Positions 49,966 to 57,960 of a stretch of DNA of 64,000 nucleotides are shown here, piece after piece. The first letter of the stretch is position 1. The number at the start of each line of letters is the position of its first letter. Source of the stretch: Chloroflexi bacterium bin125 (GTDB taxonomy: Bacteria; Chloroflexota; Dehalococcoidia; Bin125); assembly GCA_002239025.1 (NCBI GenBank), contig MPNM01000004.1, positions 62,001-126,000 on the forward strand, written 5' to 3'. Made by a program: the position numbers and the translations under genes. A model generated the notes under the pieces. That model was not told the origin of the DNA, made no database searches, and worked only from the letters and a program-made list of their open reading frames with translations.

Positions 49966-51567
49966 ATGCCCGTAGATCAGACTCGCGAATCGTGGAAGCC
50001 GGGACAGGACTGGCAAGGCGCGATTGAGGAAATCAATTACATCAAAGAACTCGGCCGAGAGATGGGCGGCGAGTACGGCGTCGCCCGACAACACCGCGGC
50101 GGCCGCTACACGATCCGCGAGCGGATCGACAAGTTCCTCGACGAAGACTCCTTCTTCGAGGCGGGTCCGTTGGTCGGCGGCTACGTGTACGACGAAGACC
50201 AAAACCTGCGCGACTTCACGCCCGGCGCGTTCGTCATGGGTATGGGCCAGATCGAGGGCCGCAACATCGTCATCGGTGGCGACGATTTCACCATCTCCGG
50301 CGGTTCACCGCACAACGTCTCCAAGGGCGCATCGCAGTTTGCCACGCCGCTGGCTGCGCAGTATGGATTGCCCTACGTCCAGCTGATCGAAGGCGTCGGA
50401 CACAGCGCCAAGCGCGACGAGGAAGAGGGCCGCATGGCTCTGCCTCATGGCCAGACCTGGTGGCGACACGTCAACCTGCTGAACAAGGTGCCTGTCGCCT
50501 CGGGGATCATGGGATCCGTCGCCGGCGCGCCGGCAGCCTTCGCACTGCTCTCGCACTTCACCGTGATGATCAAGGGACAGTCGCAGATCTTCCCCTCGGG
50601 GCCGCCCGTCGTCCGACGTGCGATCGGTGAGACCTTCAACAAGGAAGAACTCGGCGGTTCAAAGGTCCACGTCTACCAGAGCGGACAGGTCGACAATGAG
50701 GCGGAATCGGAAGAGGACGCCTTCGACCAGATCAAGAAGTTCCTCTCCTACCTGCCCGACACAACCAACGACGTCACCGAGCGCACACACAACTTCGACG
50801 ATCCCAACCGCAAGGTCGAGGAGCTGCTGCGGATCATCCCCGAGAACCGCAAGCGCGGATACAACCCGCGCAAGCTGGTCAAACTGGTCGTCGACAACGG
50901 CGAGTTCTTCGAAATGCGGCCGCACTGGGGCGGTGCAATCATCACCGGTTTCGCCAGAATCGGCGGCTACGCCATCGGCGTCGTCGCGAGCGATCCCTAT
51001 GTCATGGCCGGCGCGATGAACGGTGACGCCGCCGACAAGTTCGCCCACTTCGTCGACCTCTGCGACGGGTTCAACCTGCCGATGGTGGTCTTCCTCGACA
51101 TGCCCGGATTCATGCTCGGCTCGCAGGCTGAGTTGAACCAGACGATGCGTCGCGGTACCCGCGCCCTGATAGCAGCCTACGAAGCCGACGTGCCCAAGGT
51201 CGAGTTCAACATCCGCAAGAGCTATGGCGTCGCCGCTGACGCGCCTAACAGCATGGGTGAGCCTATGGGCGTCAACATGCGCTTCGGCTGGCCGGCCGGC
51301 GAGTGGGGCGGCATCCCGATCGAAGGCGGTGTCGCAGCCGCCTACAAGCGAGAAATCGAGGCCGCCGAGAATCCCGAGGCGCACCGCGAGATGATCGAAA
51401 ACCGCCTGCTCAGGCTCAGAAGCCCGCTCAAGGCGGCGCACAACTTCGACGTAATCGACCTGATCGATCCCAGGGACACCCGCCGGATCGCGTTCAAGTT
51501 CATCGACGCCGCGCAACCAATGCTCAAGCGCCTGGCCCAGCGCCCGAAGCGGATCATTCGGCCTTAG
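49966..51567 (+). CDS. Acyl-CoA carboxylase carboxyltransferase subunit
   Basis: 533 residues from the ATG at 49966 with GGAGAGG upstream; the extra residues from 49945 lack a ribosome site. Carboxyltransferase marks include GGRYTIRERIDKFLDEDSFF, VIGGDDFTISGGSPHN, LIEGVGHSAKRDEEEG, a central NPRKLVKLVVDNGEFFEMRP, and VVFLDMPGFMLGSQAE. It transfers carboxylate between biotin carrier and an acyl-CoA such as propionyl-CoA or methylcrotonyl-CoA. No biotin carboxylase or carrier gene is nearby, so its partners must be elsewhere. The exact acyl-CoA is unknown. Confidence 0.92.
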   Translation: MPVDQTRESWKPGQDWQGAIEEINYIKELGREMGGEYGVARQHRGGRYTIRERIDKFLDEDSFFEAGPLVGGYVYDEDQNLRDFTPGAFVMGMGQIEGRNIVIGGDDFTISGGSPHNVSKGASQFATPLAAQYGLPYVQLIEGVGHSAKRDEEEGRMALPHGQTWWRHVNLLNKVPVASGIMGSVAGAPAAFALLSHFTVMIKGQSQIFPSGPPVVRRAIGETFNKEELGGSKVHVYQSGQVDNEAESEEDAFDQIKKFLSYLPDTTNDVTERTHNFDDPNRKVEELLRIIPENRKRGYNPRKLVKLVVDNGEFFEMRPHWGGAIITGFARIGGYAIGVVASDPYVMAGAMNGDAADKFAHFVDLCDGFNLPMVVFLDMPGFMLGSQAELNQTMRRGTRALIAAYEADVPKVEFNIRKSYGVAADAPNSMGEPMGVNMRFGWPAGEWGGIPIEGGVAAAYKREIEAAENPEAHREMIENRLLRLRSPLKAAHNFDVIDLIDPRDTRRIAFKFIDAAQPMLKRLAQRPKRIIRP

Positions 51568-51628
51568 GTCTGTCGAAAAGGGGCAAGTCGGCCGAAAGCT
51601 CGATTAGTCGCGTCCGGTATCCCTACTC

Positions 51629-51725
51629 CGTCATTGCCGCGCAACGTCGCGGCAATCTCGCCGTGCGGCGAACTCATGTGTGCGCTCCAATCAACGTCAT
51701 ACCCGCGACAAGCGCGGGTATGACG
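51629..51725. repeat. Palindromic repeats, families A (51629-51660) and B (51695-51725)
   Basis: Family A: CGTCATTGCCGCGCAACGTC then GCGGCAATCTCG. Family B: CGTCATACCCGCGACAAGCG then CGGGTATGACG. Order and pairing match the gap at 45335-45481, although family B is in the opposite relation. They fill the space between carboxyltransferase and sulfatase genes. Confidence 0.75.
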
Positions 51726-51765
51726 TGTCCATATTGGCGATTGGATTCCGAAAAAGAGCAGTCTG

Positions 51766-51787
51766 GATCGCCTATCTTGCCGATCGA
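51766..51787 (+). promoter_or_regulatory. Conserved leader of sulfatase gene 1
   Basis: GATCGCCTATCTTGCCGATC recurs at 54424-54446 before sulfatase 2 with only small changes, at about the same distance (about 27-28 nt) from the start codon. TATCTT (51773-51778) could be the -10. Retention of this block between duplicates that otherwise differ upstream suggests function. Confidence 0.45.
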
Positions 51788-51814
51788 TTTGCAGTCGAGA
51801 GATGAGGTATCGCC

Positions 51815-54130
51815 ATGTCCAACCAGTTTGATGAATTCAAGGGCACCATTGGACTCACTGTCGACGAATCAGAACCCTGGTGGGAGTTGCTGCCCGAGCA
51901 TGAGCATGGGCCTCGCCCCAACGTCCTGATCATCTTGTTCGATGACATGGGCTTCGCCCATCTCGGCTGCTACGGCTCCACGATCGACACGCCCAACATT
52001 GACAAGCTCGCCGCCGAGGGTTTGCGCTACTCAAACTTTCACGTGACGCCGCTCTGCTCACCGACGCGGGCTTCGCTGTTGACCGGGCGCAATCACCATG
52101 CCGTGGGCATGCGCACAATCAGCTTCCACGACACCGGGTACACCAACATGCGGTCTGCGGTTACGAAGCATGCGGCGACGCTGGCCGAAATGCTCCAACC
52201 GCGCGGCTATGCCAACTACATGGTCGGTAAGTGGCACCTCAGCCCGGCGGAGGAAAACGGTCCCGCAGGCCCCTTCGACCACTGGCCGCTGCAACGTGGA
52301 TTCGACCGCTACTACGGATTCCTCAACGGCGCCACCGACCAGTTCTATCCCGAGCTGACAGAGGACAACCATCACATCTCGCCACCCAAACGTCCGGAAG
52401 ATGGCTACCACGTCACAGAAGATCTGGTTGACCATGCGATCCAGTTTCTGCGCGACAAACAGTCGCACCGGCCCGATCAGCCATTCTTCACTTACGTCGC
52501 GCTGGGCGCCGTGCATGAACCTCACCAGTCGCCTCCCGAGTATCTCGAGAAGTACCGCGGCCGATTCGACTCCGGCTGGGACGAAGTGCGACAGGAATGG
52601 TACGAACGACAACTGGCCAGCGGCATCATCCCGTCCGACACCGAGCTAGCGGCCCGCAACCCCGGCGTCGAAAAGTGGGACGACCTGTCCGACGACGCCA
52701 AGCGGTTCGCCGCTCGGCTGTTCGAGGCCTTCGCTGCGTTCCTCGACCACACCGACGCCCAACTGGGACGACTGTTCCAATACCTGGAAGATTCAGGGCA
52801 ACTTGACAACACGATCGTGGTGTTGACATCGGACAACGGCGCTTCAGGGATGGGCGGGCCCATGGGCATGTTCAGCCCTGCACAGGGCGGTAACGGGATC
52901 GCCTCAAACGAGGGTGGACTGCTGAATGTTCCGTTGGTCGAAGGTGCCGCCATGCAGAAGGATCGGATGGCCGCCCTGCAACATCGGATCGAGGACATCG
53001 GTACCGCGCGGAGTTGGACCGACGTCCCCTGGGGTTGGGCGCAGGTCGCCAACACTCCGCTGCGCTGGTACAAGAGCGACGCCTATGGAGGCGGGATCCG
53101 GGTCCCGCTCATCATCCGCTGGCCGGAGCAGGTTCCCCAGGGTCAGATACGCGACCAGTTCCACCATGTGACGGACATCGTGCCGACGGTGCTCGATGCA
53201 CTCGGTGAAACGGCTCCCGGTAGCCACCATGGAATCGGCCAGATGCCGGTCCATGGAACAAGCATGGTCTACTCGTTCGACGACTCCGAGGCGCCGTCAA
53301 ACAAGGGTGTGCAGTACTTCGAGATGTGGGGACACCGAGCCATCTGGGTGGACGGCTGGAAAGCCGTCACTCGCCACTTCCGCGGCACGCCGTTCGAGGA
53401 AGATGATTGGGCGCTGTTCAATCTCTCAGAGGATTTCTCCGAGCTACATGACCTGGCCAAACAGGAACCCGAGCGACTACAGAACATGATCGACCGCTGG
53501 TGGATCGAAGCGGGTCGCTACAACGTCCTGCCGCTCGACGATCGGCTGCCCAGACTGGCAACCCCGAGCAACAAGCCCGGCGGTCCGCACGAGGGTCTCC
53601 ACTATCGGTACTACCCGCCGGTCTCCCACTTGCAGACTCGAGTTTCACCGGTCCTGCACGTCGGAGACTGGGAGATCAGCGCAGAAGTCGAGCGAAGCAG
53701 CAGCGACGAGGCAGGTGTGTTGTTCGCCTCGGGAAGCATGGCCGGCGGCGTCTCGCTGTACGTGCAACACAACCGCCTTTGCTTCGATTACAACTCGCGC
53801 GAAGACCACACCGTCGGTCGCTCCGATTCTGAGTTGCCCACTGGCAAGTCAACATTGGCGGCGAGGATGACTAGCAATCCCGACAAGGGAGGCGTAGTCA
53901 CGCTCTCCGTCGATGGTCGAGAGTCTGCACAGATCGAGATACCGGTCCTGGGCGGCATCTCCGTTCGAGGCGGCGCGGATGTCGGAGCGGATCTGTACTC
54001 TCCGGTCAGCGACAACTACGAAGCTCCGTTTGCGTTCTCAGGGACCATCCATGTCCTTGACGTGCTAATCACCCCGAAGGGTGAGATGCCGCGAGTGCCC
54101 ACTCCAGAGGAGGCCAGCGAAGCGAACTGA
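51815..54130 (+). CDS. Arylsulfatase, Cys-type (copy 1)
   Basis: 771 residues, longer than the common 500. The active-site motif is C81-S-P-T-R, where Cys is converted to formylglycine by a sulfatase-modifying enzyme not present in the window. Metal ligands D43-D44 lie in LILFDDMGF. Other sulfatase blocks are GKWHLSP, TSDNGASG and YGGGIRVPLIIRWP. A C-terminal extension (about 610-771) looks like a beta-rich domain (LHVGDWEISAEVERSSSDEA). No signal peptide is evident, so it is probably cytoplasmic or exported unusually. It cleaves sulfate esters; substrate unknown. Confidence 0.92.
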   Translation: MSNQFDEFKGTIGLTVDESEPWWELLPEHEHGPRPNVLIILFDDMGFAHLGCYGSTIDTPNIDKLAAEGLRYSNFHVTPLCSPTRASLLTGRNHHAVGMRTISFHDTGYTNMRSAVTKHAATLAEMLQPRGYANYMVGKWHLSPAEENGPAGPFDHWPLQRGFDRYYGFLNGATDQFYPELTEDNHHISPPKRPEDGYHVTEDLVDHAIQFLRDKQSHRPDQPFFTYVALGAVHEPHQSPPEYLEKYRGRFDSGWDEVRQEWYERQLASGIIPSDTELAARNPGVEKWDDLSDDAKRFAARLFEAFAAFLDHTDAQLGRLFQYLEDSGQLDNTIVVLTSDNGASGMGGPMGMFSPAQGGNGIASNEGGLLNVPLVEGAAMQKDRMAALQHRIEDIGTARSWTDVPWGWAQVANTPLRWYKSDAYGGGIRVPLIIRWPEQVPQGQIRDQFHHVTDIVPTVLDALGETAPGSHHGIGQMPVHGTSMVYSFDDSEAPSNKGVQYFEMWGHRAIWVDGWKAVTRHFRGTPFEEDDWALFNLSEDFSELHDLAKQEPERLQNMIDRWWIEAGRYNVLPLDDRLPRLATPSNKPGGPHEGLHYRYYPPVSHLQTRVSPVLHVGDWEISAEVERSSSDEAGVLFASGSMAGGVSLYVQHNRLCFDYNSREDHTVGRSDSELPTGKSTLAARMTSNPDKGGVVTLSVDGRESAQIEIPVLGGISVRGGADVGADLYSPVSDNYEAPFAFSGTIHVLDVLITPKGEMPRVPTPEEASEAN

Positions 54131-54178
54131 CTGTTTCCGAGGGCTCCTATCGCCGAAGACCTTTGAAGAAACTCGCCT

Positions 54179-54328
54179 TCTCCCCCCTTGCGGGGGAGAT
54201 GCCGAAAGCCTGCCCCGGGCTTGACCCGGGGGCAGAGGGGGGGATCCCTGCCTGTTGGCCCTATCTGGTCGTCGTCAGCCGCCCCCCCTCTGTCACTCCG
54301 TGACATCTCCCCCCACAAGGGGGGGAGA
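54179..54328. repeat. Composite palindromic repeat (family C, two facing arms)
   Basis: The left arm CTCCCCCCTTGCGGGGGAG with a second hairpin at GCCCCGGGCTTGACCCGGGG faces the right arm CTGTCACTCCGTGACATCTC then CCCCCACAAGGGGGG. This is the most complete copy. It occupies most of the 342-bp gap between the sulfatase genes, whose only other recognisable content is the sulfatase 2 leader at 54424. Confidence 0.75.
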
Positions 54329-54423
54329 AAGGAATCGGTCGCTTCAAATGAGCTCTCGGCCAGCCTCTCGAAGCAGCGGCCAAGAGCGTCCACTTCCCAA
54401 ACTTGGGACACGACAGGGGAACA

Positions 54424-54446
54424 GATCGCCTATCTTGCCACTCGAT
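54424..54446 (+). promoter_or_regulatory. Conserved leader of sulfatase gene 2
   Basis: GATCGCCTATCTTGCCACTC then GAT matches the block before sulfatase 1. TATCTT at 54431-54436 is the -10 candidate. Confidence 0.45.
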
Positions 54447-54472
54447 CTACGACCGAGGGATTGGTGATTGTT

Positions 54473-56791
54473 ATGTCTGAACAGTTCGAAGAGTTCCGAG
54501 GCAAAGTGGGACTCACGATTGATGAATCGGAGCCCTGGTGGGAACCCCTGCCGGAACATGAGCATGGGCCGCGTCCTAATGTGCTGATCATCCTGTTTGA
54601 CGACATGGGTTTTGCCCATCTCGGCTGCTACGGGTCGACCATCGACACGCCCAACATCGACAAACTGGCCGATCAGGGCCTGCGTTATTCGAACTTCCAT
54701 GTGACTCCCCTCTGCTCACCGACGCGGGCGTCGCTGATGACTGGACGCAACCATCATGCGGTCGGGATGCGGACGATTTCGAACTTCCACGACACCGGCT
54801 TCACCAACATGCGGGCGTCGGTCTCGAAACACTCGGCCACACTGGCCGAGATGCTGCAGCAGAGTGGCTACGCCACCTACATGATCGGTAAGTGGCACCT
54901 AAGTCCGGCCGAGTCAAACGGTCCCGCTGGTCCCTACGACCATTGGCCATTGCAGCGAGGCTTCGACCGCTACTACGGCTTTCTCTCCGGCGCGACGGAC
55001 CAGTTTTACCCCGAACTGACGCATGACAACCATCACATCCTGCCGCCGAGGTCACCGGAGGAGGGCTATCACGTCACCGAAGACTTGGCCGACCATGCGA
55101 TCTCATTCCTGCGCGACAAGCAGTCGCACCGGCCCGATCAGCCATTCTTCATGTACTTCGCGTTGGGTGCAGTGCATGAGCCGCATCAGGCACCCGCCGA
55201 TTATGTCGAAAAGTACGGCGGCCGCTTCGACGCTGGTTGGGATGAAGTACGCCAGGAGTGGTACGAACGGCAACTCGCGAGCGGCCTGATTCCGCCCGAC
55301 ACCGTCCTGGCAGATCGCAATCCTGGGGTGGAGAAATGGGAGAACCTGTCGCAGAACGAGCAACGCTTCGCCAGCCGTCTGTTTGAGGCATTCGCAGGAT
55401 TCCTGGATCACACCGACGCGCAGCTCGGCCGGCTGCTTGATCACCTGGAACAGTCTGGGCAGCTCGACAATACGATCATCATGCTGACATCGGACAACGG
55501 CGCCTCGGGCATGGGCGGGCCTCGCGGTCTGCTCAATCCCGCTTCCGGCGGCCTCGGCATTTCCGACAACGAAGGCAAGGTGCTACAGAATCCCCTGCGT
55601 GGGCAAGGGTCGATGGATGACGAACTGCTGGAAGCGACGCAGTCGCGGCTCGATGACATCGGCGGCCCGCGTAGTTGGACCGACGTGCCCTGGGGCTGGG
55701 CCCAGGTCGCCAACACGCCGCTGCGCTGGTACAAGAGCGACACCTACGGAGGCGGCGTGCGTGTGCCGCTGATCGTCCGCTGGCCAGAGCGTGTGCCACA
55801 TGGCCAGACCCGGGACCAGTTCCATCACGTCACCGACGTCGTGCCGACGGTCCTTGAATTGCTCGGCGAAACGGCGCCCGGCACATACAAGGGCCTGGCC
55901 CAGATGCCGGTTCACGGCAAGAGCATCGCCTACAGCTTTGAGGAACCCGACTCTCCGTCGAACAAAGGGGTCCAGTACTTCGAAATGTGGGGTCACCGCG
56001 CCATCTGGATGGATGGTTGGAAGGCAGTCACCCGCCATTTCCGCGGCATTCCGTTCGAGGATGATCAATGGGCGCTGTTCAACCTGGAGGAAGACTTTTC
56101 GGAAATCAACGACCTGGCGGAACAAGAGCCCGAACGGTTGCAGCGGATGATCGACCGCTGGTGGATCGAGGCGGGGCGCTACAACGTGCTGCCACTCGAC
56201 GATCGGATGCTGGGCATGGGCGCGCCAAGCAACCGGCTCGGCAGCCCACACCACGAGTTCCACTATCGCTACTACCCACCCACGGCTCATCTGCACGGCC
56301 GCGTCTCGCCAACGCTATTCATCGGCGACTGGGAAATCACGGCCGAGGTGGAACGAAGCAGCGTCGAAGAGGAAGGCGTCCTGTTTGCATCGGGCAGCAT
56401 GGCCGGCGGCGTCTCGTTGTACGTCCAGGACAACCGGCTCTGCCTCGACTACAACGCCCGCGAGGACATCACGGTTGGTCGCTCGGACACCGAGTTGCCG
56501 ACCGGCAAGGCAACGCTCGCGGCCAAACTGACCTCTGTACCCGAAGGGAGCGGAGTGGTCACGCTGTCGGTTGATGGCGAAGCCGTCGGCAACGTCGAGA
56601 TTCCGAGCCTGAGGGGAATCGCCGTCCGAGGCGGAGCAGACGTGGCAGCCGATCACCTCTCACCGGTCACACCCAGCTACGAGGCCCCATTCGAGTTCAC
56701 AGGGACAATCCATGTGGTCGACGTGAAAATCACACCAAGAGGAAGCTCGCCAAGGCCACCAACACCGGAGGAAGAGAGCGAAGCCAGCTAG
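54473..56791 (+). CDS. Arylsulfatase, Cys-type (copy 2)
   Basis: 772 residues from MSEQFEEFRGKVGLTIDESE at 54473. The frame is open back to 54188, but that extension translates the palindromic repeat and is not part of the protein. The N-terminus aligns residue for residue with copy 1, including D43-D44 and C81-S-P-T-R. The same C-terminal beta-rich extension is present (LFIGDWEITAEVERSSVEEE). The most variable stretch lies near residues 350-385. It overlaps the converging small gene at 56788 by 4 nt. Sulfate-ester hydrolase of unknown substrate. Confidence 0.92.
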   Translation: MSEQFEEFRGKVGLTIDESEPWWEPLPEHEHGPRPNVLIILFDDMGFAHLGCYGSTIDTPNIDKLADQGLRYSNFHVTPLCSPTRASLMTGRNHHAVGMRTISNFHDTGFTNMRASVSKHSATLAEMLQQSGYATYMIGKWHLSPAESNGPAGPYDHWPLQRGFDRYYGFLSGATDQFYPELTHDNHHILPPRSPEEGYHVTEDLADHAISFLRDKQSHRPDQPFFMYFALGAVHEPHQAPADYVEKYGGRFDAGWDEVRQEWYERQLASGLIPPDTVLADRNPGVEKWENLSQNEQRFASRLFEAFAGFLDHTDAQLGRLLDHLEQSGQLDNTIIMLTSDNGASGMGGPRGLLNPASGGLGISDNEGKVLQNPLRGQGSMDDELLEATQSRLDDIGGPRSWTDVPWGWAQVANTPLRWYKSDTYGGGVRVPLIVRWPERVPHGQTRDQFHHVTDVVPTVLELLGETAPGTYKGLAQMPVHGKSIAYSFEEPDSPSNKGVQYFEMWGHRAIWMDGWKAVTRHFRGIPFEDDQWALFNLEEDFSEINDLAEQEPERLQRMIDRWWIEAGRYNVLPLDDRMLGMGAPSNRLGSPHHEFHYRYYPPTAHLHGRVSPTLFIGDWEITAEVERSSVEEEGVLFASGSMAGGVSLYVQDNRLCLDYNAREDITVGRSDTELPTGKATLAAKLTSVPEGSGVVTLSVDGEAVGNVEIPSLRGIAVRGGADVAADHLSPVTPSYEAPFEFTGTIHVVDVKITPRGSSPRPPTPEEESEAS

Positions 56792-57057
56792 CTCTGGCGA
56801 ATTTCGGCCATAGTGTGGTCGAGGTTCTCGCGCAGCATTTCTGCAATCTCCGGGGCAGAATAGAAGTAACGCGAGTGCGTGCGACGTAGCATCTCTTCCG
56901 ACTCTGTCAGAAACAGCACCACTTCTTCTGCTTCCGGCTTGTCACGCTCCGCCTCGTTTAGCGCTTCAAACGCTTCGGTCTGCTGCGACTCCTCAAACTC
57001 GCGCAAACTCACACCACCGCCGTTTTGGTGATTGCACCTCAACAAGATCCATTTCAT
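56788..57057 (-). CDS. Small partner protein of the alarmone-synthetase-like gene
   Basis: 89 residues, MKWILLRCNHQNGGGVSLRE at the start and acidic through the middle (ESQQTEAFEALNEAERDKPE, AEEVVLFLTESEEMLRR). No family recognised. Its start overlaps the stop of the upstream RelA/SpoT-domain gene by 4 nt, so the pair is translationally coupled. By analogy with toxSAS modules, in which a small protein neutralises a toxic alarmone synthetase, this could be the antitoxin; that is inference from context only. Its 3' end overlaps the converging sulfatase by 4 nt. Confidence 0.6.
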   Translation of the reverse strand: MKWILLRCNHQNGGGVSLREFEESQQTEAFEALNEAERDKPEAEEVVLFLTESEEMLRRTHSRYFYSAPEIAEMLRENLDHTMAEIRQS

Positions 57058-57875
57058 TGTTCGTCCGCTTCCGCTTCAGGCTGCGATGCAGCCATGAATC
57101 CAATGAGCGCATTCTTCACCTGTTCACACAGCGTATCGGTTACGACTAGCGATTTTCGAAAGTCTTCAATTGCCTCATTCAACAGGTTCCACTCTGTTCT
57201 CGCCTGGGCGCTGGAAAATTCCGATTGAACCGGGTAGCTGAGTTCCTCAACTAGATCTTGGGTCGCGCGTAGCTGTTCCATCAAAGAGTCGACTAACCAA
57301 CCTTGTTGAGAGAGCGCCAGCAGCCGGCGACGTACGTCAGGCGGGCCGCCACCTGCCTTGATGAGTCGGTCGATGCCATAAGCCAGCTTCTCAGAAAGGT
57401 TCGCCCATGCATGTTGCACCTCAGTGCGAATCTGGATCTCGGCAAATCGACCACTTTCGGTGAGTACGATGAGATGAACTGCCCTGTAGCCGCCCTTCTG
57501 ACCTTTCCTGGTGTAGTCCTTGATCCGCTGAATCGCCAGTTGCTCATGCAACCAGTCGGTGGCGGTTCGCAAATCATCCATTGTCGGCACAGTGAGACGG
57601 CAACCAGCGATGTCTTGCATCGTGGACAATGGGGTCTCTTTGCGCTGCAGTTTGGACACCACCGAATCAATCGCCTTGATTCGGGAACCGACTTCCGTGC
57701 GTCGACCCGCTAGCGCCGAACCTGCGCAGCGAATCAGAGCATCTGTTACCTCCGCCAACGCCCCTGCGAACCCTGTGCGGAACGCCTGATAGTCGGCCTC
57801 GTTCAACTCGTTGAGACCTGCGACTGCGAGCCGTCGGCCAAGCGCGTCAATCTCATTTTCAGGGAGTGTGGCCAT
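57054..57875 (-). CDS. RelA/SpoT-domain small alarmone synthetase-like protein (toxSAS candidate)
   Basis: 273 residues with a single nucleotidyltransferase domain of the RelA/SpoT family and no hydrolase, TGS or ACT domain. Motifs: R65-x-K67, D88-I-A-G-C-R93, K119-D-Y121, G129-Y-R-A-V-H134, E146-I-Q-I-R-T151 and QHAWANLSEKLAYG. D88 and E146 fit the catalytic acidic residues. It could make (p)ppGpp or ppApp, or pyrophosphorylate tRNA as some toxSAS enzymes do. A long C-terminal helical region (about 180-273) is distinctive. The ATG lies in a hairpin loop without a clear ribosome site. Confidence 0.85.
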   Translation of the reverse strand: MATLPENEIDALGRRLAVAGLNELNEADYQAFRTGFAGALAEVTDALIRCAGSALAGRRTEVGSRIKAIDSVVSKLQRKETPLSTMQDIAGCRLTVPTMDDLRTATDWLHEQLAIQRIKDYTRKGQKGGYRAVHLIVLTESGRFAEIQIRTEVQHAWANLSEKLAYGIDRLIKAGGGPPDVRRRLLALSQQGWLVDSLMEQLRATQDLVEELSYPVQSEFSSAQARTEWNLLNEAIEDFRKSLVVTDTLCEQVKNALIGFMAASQPEAEADEQ

Positions 57876-57884
57876 ACAGCCACA
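57867..57884 (-). promoter_or_regulatory. Hairpin enclosing the alarmone-synthetase start codon
   Basis: Minus strand TGTGGC-TGTATG-GCCACA: a 6-bp perfect stem whose 6-nt loop contains the ATG. No Shine-Dalgarno sequence is visible just upstream. This could limit translation or be chance. Confidence 0.4.
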
Positions 57885-57904
57885 TTACACCATGATCGAA
57901 ACAG

Positions 57905-57946
57905 GCGTTCTGTATCCAGAACCTTGATGTTCCAGATACAGAACGC
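57905..57946. promoter_or_regulatory. 12-bp inverted repeat before the alarmone-synthetase gene
   Basis: GCGTTCTGTATC and GATACAGAACGC, perfect arms separated by 18 nt with a partly palindromic centre. It lies between the amidohydrolase stop (57961) and the alarmone-synthetase start (57875). It could be an operator for the two-gene module or a bidirectional terminator; no T-tract is present. Confidence 0.5.
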
Positions 57947-57960
57947 GAGTGGCCTCGCTC

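Noticed and set aside
54188-54472. N-terminal extension of the second sulfatase
   Set aside because: It translates a palindromic repeat; alignment with copy 1 and the conserved leader both place the start at 54473.
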